Shown: one piece after another, positions 17,449-25,628 of the stretch
How positions within the stretch are numbered: the stretch's first letter is position 1
Layout: every line of letters starts with the position of its first letter
NCBI RefSeq assembly: GCF_017357865.1
Contig: NZ_CP060096.1
Location: 744,001 to 808,000 of the forward strand
Origin: Aceticella autotrophica
Lineage (GTDB): Bacteria > Bacillota > Thermoanaerobacteria > Thermoanaerobacterales > Thermoanaerobacteraceae
DNA length: 64,000 nt
Reading direction: 5' to 3'
Notes under the pieces: model-generated
What the model saw: only the letters and a program-made list of their open reading frames with translations
Told to the model about the DNA's origin: nothing
The model's database searches: none
Made by a program: the position numbers and the translations under genes

Positions 17449-18927
17449 GTGGAAAACTATGATATTTATTGGGGTATAGCTGAAAGAACGGAAGGCGACA
17501 TATATATTGGCGTAGTTGGACCTGTTAGAACTGGAAAATCAACATTTATAAAGAGATTTATGGATATACTTGTATTGCCAAATATTGAAAATGAGCATCA
17601 AAAAGAAAGAGTGCTTGATGAACTGCCACAGAGTGCTGCAGGTAAAACCATAATGACAACAGAACCAAAGTTTGTACCTGAAAAGGCAGTAGAAATAACA
17701 ATAAATGAGAATACAACCTTCAGTGTTAGGCTTGTGGATTGCGTTGGATATATGGTAAAGGGTGCTATGGGATATCTTGAAGATGAAAAACCCAGGATGG
17801 TAACAACGCCATGGTATGATTATGAAATACCATTTGTAGAAGCTGCTGAAATCGGAACAAAAAAGGTAATAAATGACCATTCCACAATTGGGCTTGTAAT
17901 TACAACAGACGGAAGTATTACAGAGATTCCAAGAGAAAATTATGTAGAAGCCGAAGAAAGGGTGGTAGGCGAACTGAAGGAAATAAACAAACCTTTTATA
18001 ATTATCTTAAATACAATAAATAAAAATAATCCGGAAACACAAAAATTATGCAGAGAACTGGAAGAAAAATATGATGTTCCGGTTGTTTTAATGAATGTAT
18101 TAAAAATGGAAATTGCAGATATTCAAAAAATTCTTGAAAAAGTATTGTATGAATTTCCCATAAAGGAATTAAACATTGATTTTCCAAAATGGGTTGATGT
18201 TCTTGAAAATGACCATTGGTTAAAACAAAATATAATGGAAACAGTTAAGGAAAGTATAATTGAAATGTTTAAATTAAGAGATGTTTCAAAAACAGCAGAA
18301 GGACTCAAATCTAATGAGAATCTCGAAGATGTTGTTATTAAAAAAATAGATCCCGGAGAAGGGTATGCGGATTTAGAAATAAAGGCAAAAGAAGGTTTAT
18401 TTTTTAAGATATTAAGTGACGAATGCGGATTAAATATTCAAGGAGATAAGGATTTAATGAGAATGATGAAGGAATTGTCTTATGCAAAATTTCAATATGA
18501 CAGATTAAAATATGCTTTAGAAGATGCTGATAAGACAGGTGTCGGTATTGTACCGGCAAGTATTGATAATATGCAATTTGAAAAACCAGAAATTATACGT
18601 CAAGGAGGGAGTTTTGCTGTAAGGTTGAGGGCATCTGCTCCATCACTTCATATATTTAGAACAGATATTACGACAGAGGTATCACCGATTGTTGGGACAG
18701 AGAAGCAAAGCGAGGATTTTGTAAAATATATTACGGAACAGTTTGAAAATGACCCTGATAAGATATGGGAATCTAATATATTTGGCAAATCATTAAGTGA
18801 CCTTGTGAAAGAAGGAATGCAAAACAAGCTAAAAATGATACCTGAAAATGTGAGCCTTAAACTGAGGGACACGTTAGAACGAATAGTAAATGACGGAGGT
18901 GGCGGAATAATTTGCATTATTCTGTGA
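17449..18927 (+). CDS. spoIVA: Stage IV sporulation protein A (spore coat morphogenetic ATPase)
   Basis: A 492-residue SpoIVA, the ATP-driven protein that polymerises on the forespore to form the coat basement layer. It begins MENYDIYWGIAERTEGDIYIG-type sequence with the P loop GPVRTGKST (about residues 24-32), then the Walker-B-like LVDCVGYM, and ends with the conserved GGGIICIIL tail that anchors it on the forespore via SpoVM. Length equals the B. subtilis protein (492). The start codon is GTG 17449, with AAGGGAGTGGAACAA upstream. It is monocistronic; a sporulation sigma promoter was not identified with confidence. Confidence 0.96.
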   Translation: MENYDIYWGIAERTEGDIYIGVVGPVRTGKSTFIKRFMDILVLPNIENEHQKERVLDELPQSAAGKTIMTTEPKFVPEKAVEITINENTTFSVRLVDCVGYMVKGAMGYLEDEKPRMVTTPWYDYEIPFVEAAEIGTKKVINDHSTIGLVITTDGSITEIPRENYVEAEERVVGELKEINKPFIIILNTINKNNPETQKLCRELEEKYDVPVVLMNVLKMEIADIQKILEKVLYEFPIKELNIDFPKWVDVLENDHWLKQNIMETVKESIIEMFKLRDVSKTAEGLKSNENLEDVVIKKIDPGEGYADLEIKAKEGLFFKILSDECGLNIQGDKDLMRMMKELSYAKFQYDRLKYALEDADKTGVGIVPASIDNMQFEKPEIIRQGGSFAVRLRASAPSLHIFRTDITTEVSPIVGTEKQSEDFVKYITEQFENDPDKIWESNIFGKSLSDLVKEGMQNKLKMIPENVSLKLRDTLERIVNDGGGGIICIIL

Positions 18928-18931
18928 AAAC

Positions 18932-18960
18932 TTGATTTTTTATTTAAGTTAGGATATAAT
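18932..18960 (+). promoter_or_regulatory. Promoter of tRNA-Pro(GGG)
   Basis: TTGATT (18932-18937), a 17-base spacer and a perfect TATAAT (18955-18960), just upstream of the tRNA. Confidence 0.7.
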
Positions 18961-18981
18961 ATAATTGCCGTAAGGTTATAT

Positions 18982-19057
18982 CTGGGTGTAGCGCAGTTGG
19001 TAGCGCGCCAGAATGGGGTTCTGGAGGTCGCTGGTTCAAATCCAGTCACTCAGACCA
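18982..19057 (+). tRNA. tRNA-Pro (anticodon GGG)
   Basis: A 76-nt cloverleaf: acceptor CTGGGTG/CACTCAG, D arm GCGC/GCGC, anticodon stem CCAGA/TCTGG with loop ATGGGGT (anticodon GGG), T arm GCTGG/CCAGT with loop TTCAAAT, discriminator A and encoded CCA. Confidence 0.95.
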
Positions 19058-19069
19058 TTGAAATTAAGT

Positions 19070-19092
19070 AACCGCAAGCATTTGCGGTTTTT
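19070..19092 (+). terminator. Terminator after tRNA-Pro(GGG)
   Basis: AACCGCAA, loop GCAT, TTGCGGTT, then TTT. Confidence 0.8.
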
Positions 19093-19575
19093 ATTTATTA
19101 ATGAGAAGTTAATAATTTTGTGATTTGCAAACCATTTTGCAAACATCCATTATTTTTATATGTCTTTGACTTAATTACGTTTTTATTGATTTCACCTCTA
19201 CTCATATCTTAGTCCAATACAAGTGCGATAGGTAGGTACATTATTTTAAATCGTGAATTAATTGTATAATTTAGTAAAGTAGCAATTTTTTTCTTTTTTC
19301 TGGCGGTGTTACTTCATTTCAGGGATTTCTACTTATAATTTGTCAATCATTTACTGCTTTATTTAAAGCAATATTTAAAACGTCATAATAATGTTAAACT
19401 GTAAATGGTGATACCCTAACGACCTGCCGTATACCGAATGTTACGTAAGGTGGCGTGGGAGGATATTAATTATTCAGCTCCTACTCGATTTAGCAAGATT
19501 TTGTAATTGAGATATAATATAATTGTCAAGGAAAAATACGTTATAAAAGATGCTATTTCAAAGGAGAGATCAGCT
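19093..19575. other. Intergenic stretch without a gene
   Basis: About 480 bases between the tRNA terminator and the adenylate-forming gene. No convincing reading frame is present. The only structured part is the group II intron-like remnant at 19411-19491. A promoter-like TTAGCA (19490-19495), 17 bases, TATAAT (19513-19518) sits directly at the end of that remnant and probably serves the next gene. Confidence 0.5.
19411..19491 (+). pseudogene. Remnant 3' end of a group II intron (domains V-VI)
   Basis: The segment resembles the ending of bacterial group II introns: a domain-V-like hairpin containing GCCGTATACC and GTTACGTAAGGTGGC, then GTGGGAGG, an AT-rich arm and CTCCTACTCGATT. The stem CGTA(t)AC/GTTACG inside ACCT/AGGT can be drawn, but pairs typical of an active domain V are lost and no reverse transcriptase frame precedes it. 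It is therefore read as a decayed fragment. Identification rests on remembered sequence pattern only. Confidence 0.45.
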
Positions 19576-20913
19576 ATGATAAAGGTGATGATGGAAGGGT
19601 TTAAATTATATAACCATAATAAATGGTGTCGTGAAAAAATAATGCAATACAGCAGTAAACGTATGAGAGAAATGATAAAATACGCATATACTTTCAGCAA
19701 TTTTTATAAAACCCTCTATAAAGGGACAGGAATAAAATATGAAAAACTGGATAATATTCCTATTAAAGAATTGCCTGTGATAGATAAAGAAGTGGTTAGA
19801 AATAATTTTTTTGACATAGTTACTGATTCTATCTCACAGAGAGAGATAGAAAAGGCAATGAAAAATAATGAATTAATGGTAAGGATAGGGATATATATCC
19901 TTGTTCATACTTCCGGAAGCACAGGCAAGCCTTGCAATTTTCTGTATGATATAGATGCTTTGGATATGATAGAAGCTAATATGGTTCGGATAAGCTTGGG
20001 GGGTAAAAAGGAAATTGGATGGAGTGATTTCCCTATAAAGGTATTGTACATAGCTTCTGTAGGTAGCGGTTATGCTTCTACTGTAGTTGCCTTGAATGGA
20101 ATTAAAAAATATCGGGCTAAAAGTATGGTAATAAACGTTGCTGACCCTATTGATACTTGGAAAGATAAAACTAAAAATTTTAATCCTAACTATTTGGCAG
20201 GTTATCCTTCCTGTGTAAAAATACTGGCAGATATGCAGCAAAGAGGTGAAATAAATATAAAGCCTAAAAAAATAATTACAGGAGGAGAACCTTTAAAAAA
20301 AGAAGTATCCAGTTATTTAAGCTCTGTTTTTGATGCTGACGTAATAGATTATTATGGCTGTACAGAATCAATATTTTTAGGTATAGGAACTAGCTGGTAT
20401 GAAGGAATGTATCTCATGGATGATATGAATTATGTGGAAGTTGATGAGTTTGGCAGGCTAATTATAACTCCATTGCATAATAAAATTTTTCCTCTCATAC
20501 GTTATCGACTGAATGATGTGGTGGAAGGATTTGATAGAGAATATAAAGGTCCTTTACCTTATACACATATTAAAAGAGTGATAGGAAGAGAAGAAGAAAT
20601 GATGTGGTTTAAAAATGAAAATGGTGATAAGGATTTTCTCCACCCTCTTTTCATTGATGACCTTGAAGTTCATGGGATAAAGGAATATCAATTTATTAAA
20701 ACTGGTGATGAGAGTTTTATATTAAATTGTGTAAAATTACCTCATACAAATGGAAATGTTGAAGAAGAAATTAAAAGACAACTTGACCAATTTTTGAGTA
20801 AAAAAAAGCTTAGAAATGTAAAATACAAAATACATTTCAAGGAGATGCTTCAGAATGATATAAAAACTGGAAAAGTGAAAATGGTTATAGATATTACGAC
20901 AAAAAATGATTGA
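19576..20913 (+). CDS. Phenylacetate-CoA ligase/CapK-like adenylate-forming enzyme
   Basis: A 445-residue member of the ANL adenylating superfamily, in the phenylacetate-CoA ligase/CapK/F390-synthetase branch. The P-loop-like motif is VHTSGSTGKPCNF, followed by ITGGEPLKKEV and YYGCTES (adenine/acyl pocket) and a C-terminal lid. Such enzymes activate a carboxylic acid with ATP; the acid cannot be told from sequence. The ATG at 19576 is chosen because AAGGAGA lies eight bases upstream; an earlier in-frame ATG at 19507 lies within the promoter. It is a single gene ended by the inverted repeat at 20921-20968. Confidence 0.75.
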   Translation: MIKVMMEGFKLYNHNKWCREKIMQYSSKRMREMIKYAYTFSNFYKTLYKGTGIKYEKLDNIPIKELPVIDKEVVRNNFFDIVTDSISQREIEKAMKNNELMVRIGIYILVHTSGSTGKPCNFLYDIDALDMIEANMVRISLGGKKEIGWSDFPIKVLYIASVGSGYASTVVALNGIKKYRAKSMVINVADPIDTWKDKTKNFNPNYLAGYPSCVKILADMQQRGEINIKPKKIITGGEPLKKEVSSYLSSVFDADVIDYYGCTESIFLGIGTSWYEGMYLMDDMNYVEVDEFGRLIITPLHNKIFPLIRYRLNDVVEGFDREYKGPLPYTHIKRVIGREEEMMWFKNENGDKDFLHPLFIDDLEVHGIKEYQFIKTGDESFILNCVKLPHTNGNVEEEIKRQLDQFLSKKKLRNVKYKIHFKEMLQNDIKTGKVKMVIDITTKND

Positions 20914-20914
20914 A

Positions 20915-20972
20915 AACAAAGGGGACGGTTCCTTTTGTTTGAAAAAACAGATAAAAGGAACCGTCCCCATAT
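20915..20972. repeat. REP-like palindromic repeat, copy 1
   Basis: A 16-bp perfect inverted repeat, GGGGACGGTTCCTTTT (20921-20936) and its complement (20953-20968), around a 16-base loop. A second, slightly diverged copy lies at 25335-25396. It probably also works as a bidirectional terminator between the convergent genes on either side. Confidence 0.75.
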
Positions 20973-21057
20973 GTCACATTCCCTCCTAAAGTGCATATAG
21001 CAAATGGAATTGCCGCGTTAGCTCTCAAGTAAAGCTTGCAATAAGATGAAACCATCA

Positions 21058-21636
21058 CTACCATCCCTTTGTATAGGTGCAAAAAAGTGCCGGTACTTCC
21101 CTTAAAAAACCATAAACCTCATCTCCAACATACTCTTTTACAAAAACTCCTGAAAAACTTGCATCTATTCCAATCCTCTTTGTTATTATGCTCGCTCGCT
21201 TTAAATGGGATTTATTTGAAACGATTATTGCAGTTTTAAATGAATTTTTCTCCATAATTTCCTTGGAAAAAAGTAAATTCTCATAAGTAGAAAAAGATTT
21301 ATTGTCAAGCAAAATATTTTTAGAAGGGACGTTTTTTTCAAGAAGATATCTCTTTCCAGCCTCCGCTTCTGAAATGCTCTCTCCCGGTCCCTTCCCTCCA
21401 GAAATTATAATATAACGACCATACCCTTCTTTATATAGCTTTAAAGCTTCTTCAAGTCTCTCCTTAAAAAATGGACTCGGCGTATTTCCGTACACTGCAC
21501 ATCCCAAAACTATTATCGCATCAGATTTTTTCGGTTTTTCTGTAGACCCAAAGGAAATTATCTGGTATGTCAATATTGCAATAATGCTAACTAATGCAAA
21601 AATTAAAACAACAACCAATTTAAGAAATCGACTCAT
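21058..21636 (-). CDS. YdcF-family (DUF218) membrane protein
   Basis: A 192-residue protein on the minus strand with one N-terminal membrane helix (residues 5-30) and a DUF218 domain facing outside. Domain marks are SDAIIVLGCAVYGNTPSPFFKERLEEAL, IIISGGKGPGE, SEAEAGKRYL and STYENLLFSKEIM. Relatives are SanA/YdcF proteins linked to envelope integrity; the reaction is unknown. Ribosome site GGAGGTATTTTA precedes its ATG at 21636. It diverges from the sigma factor gene. Confidence 0.85.
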   Translation of the reverse strand: MSRFLKLVVVLIFALVSIIAILTYQIISFGSTEKPKKSDAIIVLGCAVYGNTPSPFFKERLEEALKLYKEGYGRYIIISGGKGPGESISEAEAGKRYLLEKNVPSKNILLDNKSFSTYENLLFSKEIMEKNSFKTAIIVSNKSHLKRASIITKRIGIDASFSGVFVKEYVGDEVYGFLREVPALFCTYTKGW

Positions 21637-21736
21637 TTAAAATACCTCCAAGACTTTGCACAATAATGAGAACCTAATACAATTATACAGTATAAAAATT
21701 AATTTCCAATGATTTATTTTTGATAGAATAAATCCA

Positions 21737-21762
21737 TGAACTTTTTTTCTTTTTTGAGCGTT
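21737..21762 (+). promoter_or_regulatory. Candidate ECF-type autoregulatory promoter
   Basis: TGAACT (21737-21742), 16 bases and CGTT (21759-21762) upstream of the sigma factor gene. This resembles the TGAAC-N16-CGTC class recognised by Bacillus ECF factors such as SigY, which activate their own genes. Confidence 0.45.
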
Positions 21763-21787
21763 TAATTTAAAGAAAGGTGGGCAGGTG

Positions 21788-22318
21788 ATGGAAGAGAAAG
21801 AAATGATATATAAAGCCAAAAATGGCAATAAACACGCTCTAAATGAACTCTTTTTACAAAACTATAATGCTTTACTGGGATATTGCATTAAAATGACAGG
21901 CAATCCCACACTTGCCCAAGATATTGCACAGGATACAATGCTTAAAGCTATTTTAAATATTAAAAAATTTGCCACTGAAGCTAAATTCTCTACATGGCTT
22001 TTAAAAATTGCCACTAATACATTTAAAGATTATTTAAGAAAACATAAAAATGTTGAAGTTGTTGAAGAAATATCTACAAATAACATGAAAAACATAGAAG
22101 AAACCGCTATCACAAACCTTCAATATAAGGAACTAATGAATATTTTAATGAAATTTCCTTATGAGAAAAGAGCAACTTTTATTTTAAAACACTATTATGG
22201 TTACAAATACGAAGAAATTGCACAAATAATAGATTGTCCTGTAGGAACGGTGCGTTCGCGTTTACACAATGCTATAAAAGAGATAATAAAAGAAATGGAA
22301 AGAAGGGATTTGCTGTGA
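21788..22318 (+). CDS. ECF-type RNA polymerase sigma factor (SigY-like)
   Basis: A 176-residue ECF sigma factor with region 2 (about 8-80; IAQDTMLKAILNIKKF and FSTWLLKIATNTFKDYLR) and region 4 (about 115-172; EEIAQIIDCPVGTVRSRLHNAIK). ATG 21788 is preferred over GTG 21785 because AAAGGTGGG is seven bases upstream. It overlaps the following zinc-finger anti-sigma-like gene by four bases. The pair and the upstream TGAAC/CGTT promoter resemble sigY-yxlC of Bacillus, but orthology is not proven. Confidence 0.82.
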   Translation: MEEKEMIYKAKNGNKHALNELFLQNYNALLGYCIKMTGNPTLAQDIAQDTMLKAILNIKKFATEAKFSTWLLKIATNTFKDYLRKHKNVEVVEEISTNNMKNIEETAITNLQYKELMNILMKFPYEKRATFILKHYYGYKYEEIAQIIDCPVGTVRSRLHNAIKEIIKEMERRDLL

Positions 22319-22623
22319 AAAAAAAGTGTAAAGAAATACAAAACAAAATAATCGATATGCATTACGGTGAAATTGACGAAAATATAGAATTTATTTCACA
22401 TATTGAAAATTGCAATGATTGCAATAGATTCAAAGGAAAATTAGAGCTGGCATTAGATTATATGAAAATTTTAGATACACAAGTTGACACCTCAGCCTTA
22501 GAAATAGACATTCCAAAAATTATAGAAAAAGCTTATCAAATAGAAAATAAAAGAAAAGAAAAATTTAATAATGTAATAAGCGGAATAATTCTACTTGTCA
22601 TAGCCTATAAAGTGCTGCTTTAG
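22315..22623 (+). CDS. Putative zinc-binding anti-sigma factor
   Basis: A 102-residue protein overlapping the sigma gene (GTG 22315 inside its last codons; AAGGGATTT upstream). A HIENCNDC segment at about residues 24-31 forms the H-x3-C-x2-C zinc motif of zf-HC2/ZAS anti-sigma factors. A single hydrophobic segment at the extreme C-terminus (VISGIILLVIAYKVLL) would anchor it in the membrane with almost nothing outside. It likely holds the sigma factor at the membrane; the releasing signal is not visible. Short, lacking an external sensor domain. Confidence 0.7.
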   Translation: MKKKCKEIQNKIIDMHYGEIDENIEFISHIENCNDCNRFKGKLELALDYMKILDTQVDTSALEIDIPKIIEKAYQIENKRKEKFNNVISGIILLVIAYKVLL

Positions 22624-22896
22624 CAATAACATATCTTTTGATTTGCGAATATAATGTAGTGTAGTCAAGTAAAAGCTAAGAGGTGATTGAATGGATACAG
22701 AAGCATTGGAAAATATATTAAGAGTATGTCTACCTCAGATAGGAGCACCGGCTCCCGATTTTAAAGCCAACAGCACATTTTGACCTATTAAGCTTTCCGA
22801 TTACCGCGGAAAATGGGTGGTCCTTTTTTCTCATCCGGGGGATTTTACACCCGTGTGTACTACAGAATTCATAGCCTTCACACAGGTTTATACTAG

Positions 22897-24804
22897 GAGT
22901 CCACTCGGAATCATCAATCATAAATTAACAAATATGTTATTGAAAGCCATATAATTTACAAAAAAAATACTCCTAAACACACACGAAATAAGCACTTAAG
23001 AGGTATTTTTTATGGTATAATATAAATAATATAAAAAAATGTGGTGATAAAAATGATAGGAAAAGCAGATAGACAAATGTCATTTTCAGATTATTGGTTA
23101 CTTGGGAAAATTTCTGAAGTAAGTTATTATCATAGATTAAGAACATGGGTATTTAATAATCTTAATGAAGAAATGTTTCAGCCACTTTTCTCATACTATG
23201 GCAGAGAATCCATATCCCCAGTATATACATTTACAGCGATGCTGATACAATTTGAAAAAGGATATTCTGATCGTGAAATGGAAGAAGAATCACGATTCGA
23301 TGATAGAATTAAATATGCATTAACCGCACCACGGGATTTTGATGGAATAGATGCAGTAACATTATGTGATCATAGAAAAAGACTGTTTAACAGTGAAATA
23401 GGAAAAGAAATATTTATTAAAACAATTAGTCAGGCAAAAGAAGTAGGACTGTTTAATAAAGACAACTTACATATAATAGATTCATTCATGATTTGGGGCT
23501 CTTGTGCCAGACAAGATACTTACACTATGATATACCAAGGGATAAAGATGGTTCTCCGTTTCATGAAGTTTTACGAAATGGAAGATGCATCAAAAAAAAT
23601 ACTGAAAAGAACAGATTATGAAGAAAATATCAAAAAACCCAAAATAGCATGGGAAAATGAAAAAGAAAAAGCAAAATTACTCGAAGAACTTGTTAAAGAT
23701 GCACTATCACTCGTAGAAAATATAAAAACAAAAAAAGATATAAAAGATGATTTAAAAAAAGCAATTGAATTATTAGAAAGAATAGCATTACAAGATGTTG
23801 AAATAACAAACGATGGGCATGTAAAAATGATAGAAGGAACAGCGAAAGACAGAATAATATCAGTAGTAGATGACGAAATGCGCCATGGGAGAAAGACCTC
23901 ATCGAAATTATCAGATGGATACAAAGCTGAAATTATAACAGGAGGAGAAAAAGGCTCAGTAGTAGTAGGAATAGAAGTCGATGGAGCAAATATAGCAGAT
24001 GGTGAACATATGAGTGATCTTATAGAACAAAGCCGAAGAAACGGCGTTGATATAGATAAACTGTATGGAGATTGTGCATATAGTGACTTTGAAGAAATAG
24101 AAAAAAGGAAAGAAGAAGGAACAGATTTTTGCATTAGAGTACCGGAAGCAACAAATCCAAGTGGAGGATTTTCAAAAGAAGAATTCAAAATTGATTTAGA
24201 AAAAGGAACAGTAGAATGTCCCAACGGACACATAAAACAATTTGATACTGAAAAAACGCAAAAACATGAGCAAGTTACAGTAAAATTTAGAGCAGAAGAA
24301 TGTAATGATTGTCCGCTAAAAGACCAATGTACAAAATCAAAAAAAGGGAGAACAATAAATATACATCCATATGAAAAAGAGATACAAGAACAAAGAGAAT
24401 ATCAAAAAACAGATGAATTTAAAGAAGACTATGCAAAAAGACCGAATGTAGAAAGAAACATATCAGAACTTACCAGGCATGGCGGACGTAAAGGAAGGTA
24501 TAGAGGGAAATTAAAAATAAGATGGCAAATGATAATGGTAGCAATAAACAATAATATCAAAGTAATAATGAAACATATTTCTAAAATTTGTAATAGACAA
24601 ATTAAGAAGGGAGAAGTCTGCCCAAAAACGGCTTAAAGAATAGTTAATGAGATTAAAAATAGCAATAACAGATCAATAAAGCAGAACATACATATTAAAA
24701 TCAATAACAAAGTCATATATATTTAGTTAAATAGAGATTATTCTGATAATTTTTGTGATGATAAAAATTTTTAACCTGTAGATAAGCTCTTTCCGAGTGG
24801 ACTC
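22897..24804 (+). mobile_element. IS1182-type insertion sequence, copy 1 (intact transposase)
   Basis: A 1908-bp element flanked by CTAG duplications (22893-22896 and 24805-24808). Its ends are inverted repeats GGAGTCCACTCGGAA and TTCCGAGTGGACTCC, which together with the flanking CTAG form 18-bp matching arms. One transposase gene fills it. A nearly identical copy lies at 31180-33088, also with CTAG on each side, so the CTAG palindrome is either the target duplication or a preferred target. Very few differences separate the copies, implying recent movement. Confidence 0.9.
23053..24636 (+). CDS. IS1182-family DDE transposase
   Basis: A 527-residue cut-and-paste transposase. Residues 45-120 form the DUF772-type N-terminal domain (SPVYTFTAMLIQFEKGYSDREMEEE is its core). 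DDE residues are D143 (HIIDSF), D340 (LYGDCAYSD) and E467 (RPNVERNISELTRHGGRKGRYRG), with a coiled central segment at 190-260. A cysteine pair (ECNDCPLKDQC) lies before the last catalytic block. ATG 23053 follows GTGGTGATAAAA. The frame is intact, so this copy could supply transposase for the broken copy at 31338. Confidence 0.9.
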   Translation: MIGKADRQMSFSDYWLLGKISEVSYYHRLRTWVFNNLNEEMFQPLFSYYGRESISPVYTFTAMLIQFEKGYSDREMEEESRFDDRIKYALTAPRDFDGIDAVTLCDHRKRLFNSEIGKEIFIKTISQAKEVGLFNKDNLHIIDSFMIWGSCARQDTYTMIYQGIKMVLRFMKFYEMEDASKKILKRTDYEENIKKPKIAWENEKEKAKLLEELVKDALSLVENIKTKKDIKDDLKKAIELLERIALQDVEITNDGHVKMIEGTAKDRIISVVDDEMRHGRKTSSKLSDGYKAEIITGGEKGSVVVGIEVDGANIADGEHMSDLIEQSRRNGVDIDKLYGDCAYSDFEEIEKRKEEGTDFCIRVPEATNPSGGFSKEEFKIDLEKGTVECPNGHIKQFDTEKTQKHEQVTVKFRAEECNDCPLKDQCTKSKKGRTINIHPYEKEIQEQREYQKTDEFKEDYAKRPNVERNISELTRHGGRKGRYRGKLKIRWQMIMVAINNNIKVIMKHISKICNRQIKKGEVCPKTA

Positions 24805-24808
24805 CTAG

Positions 24809-25260
24809 TTTTGTAGAAAGAAACGTACAGTTAATAGGGTTGAGCGTGGACAGCAATCCTTCTCATCTTGCTTGGGTTGAAAATATATATTAAACCACAG
24901 GTGTAGAAATTCTCTTTCCTATAATTGAAGACAAAGACATGAGAATCGCAAAACTATACGGAATGATATCTCCTGCGGAAACTTCTACAAGCGCCGTCAG
25001 AGCTGTATTCATAATAGATGATAAGCAAATACTACGCCTCATCCTCTACTATCCGCTAGAAATAGGAAGAAATATACAGGAAATAATAAGAATAATAGAT
25101 GCTCTTCAAACTGTTGATAAATACAAGGTCTTAGCTCCTGCTAACTGGTACCCGGGAATGCCTGTGATTGTACCTCCTCCAAAAACTTATCCAGAACTTA
25201 AACAGAGGCTCAAAAATGTAGAAGGCTATAACTGCACAGATTGGTACTTGTGCTATAAAA
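24809..25260. other. Right fragment of the peroxiredoxin pseudogene
   Basis: The downstream half continues open from 24894 to 25268 and encodes a normal C-terminal peroxiredoxin arm, with SAVRAVFIIDDKQILRLILYYP and EIGRNIQEIIRIIDALQ. It has no ribosome site, so independent translation is unlikely. Described as part of the pseudogene at 22691-25268. Confidence 0.6.
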
Positions 25261-25294
25261 AAGTTTAAGCCGGAAATCCGGCTTAAACTTTTTA
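25261..25294 (+). terminator. Terminator of the former peroxiredoxin gene
   Basis: AAGTTTAAGCCGGA and its complement TCCGGCTTAAACTT around a three-base centre, followed by TTT. The stem overlaps the stop codon. Confidence 0.85.
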
Positions 25295-25334
25295 CTTGCT
25301 CTGAAAATCATACACCATTTTTGAAATTTGCCTT

Positions 25335-25396
25335 AAACAAAGGGGACGGATCCTTTCGTTTGAAAAACGGATAAAAGGAACTGTCCCCTTTGTTTC
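25335..25396. repeat. REP-like palindromic repeat, copy 2
   Basis: Outer arms AAACAAAGGGGAC and GTCCCCTTTGTTT with inner TCCTTT/AAAGGA; closely related to copy 1 at 20915-20972, with substitutions in the inner stem. The 230 bases after it (25397-25628) hold a short open stretch without a start codon and nothing recognisable. Confidence 0.7.
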
Positions 25397-25628
25397 TATA
25401 GCTCAAAATAACCTTGAAAATCAAATAAAAAATTTAGAAATTTCATTGTTAAAGAAAAAAAGAGTTTACCATGAAAGAGGAGAGAAAAATTTTCTTTCAG
25501 TAGAAAATTATTTCAATATAAAAAGTGATTTAAAAACTTAGGTATAAATATAGTATTAAAACAAATTTTTCATTTATATTTATTTAATATGAATTTTAAT
25601 TGTTTTGATAGAAATTCGTTAAAACTGG

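Larger units (their letters stand above)
22691..25268 (+). pseudogene. Peroxiredoxin pseudogene split by an IS1182-type insertion
   Basis: The left part (22691-22896) encodes IGAPAPDFKA and the peroxidatic region [13 protein letters not shown]; the right part (24805-25268) continues FVERNVQLIGLSVDSNPSHLAWVE to the C-terminal arm. Deleting the IS and one CTAG copy restores the frame exactly across the junction. Two further in-frame stops exist, TGA at 22781-22783 and TAA at 24891-24893, so the gene was already or has since become nonfunctional. It is a paralogue of the intact peroxiredoxin at 28211. An ATG with AGGTGATTGA upstream marks the old start. Confidence 0.88.

Noticed and set aside
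19507-19575. Upstream start for the adenylate-forming enzyme
   Set aside because: The ATG at 19507 lies within the promoter (before the -10) and lacks a ribosome site; ATG 19576 has AAGGAGA.
23616-24233. Long antisense frame in the IS1182 transposase (also 31901-32518)
   Set aside because: Mirror of the coding strand's codon bias; Ser/Phe-rich product with no family pattern, identical in both IS copies.
25397-25541. Short open stretch (NNLENQIKNLEISLLKKKR-like) after the second REP copy
   Set aside because: No start codon or ribosome site; runs out of the repeat itself, so no gene is claimed.
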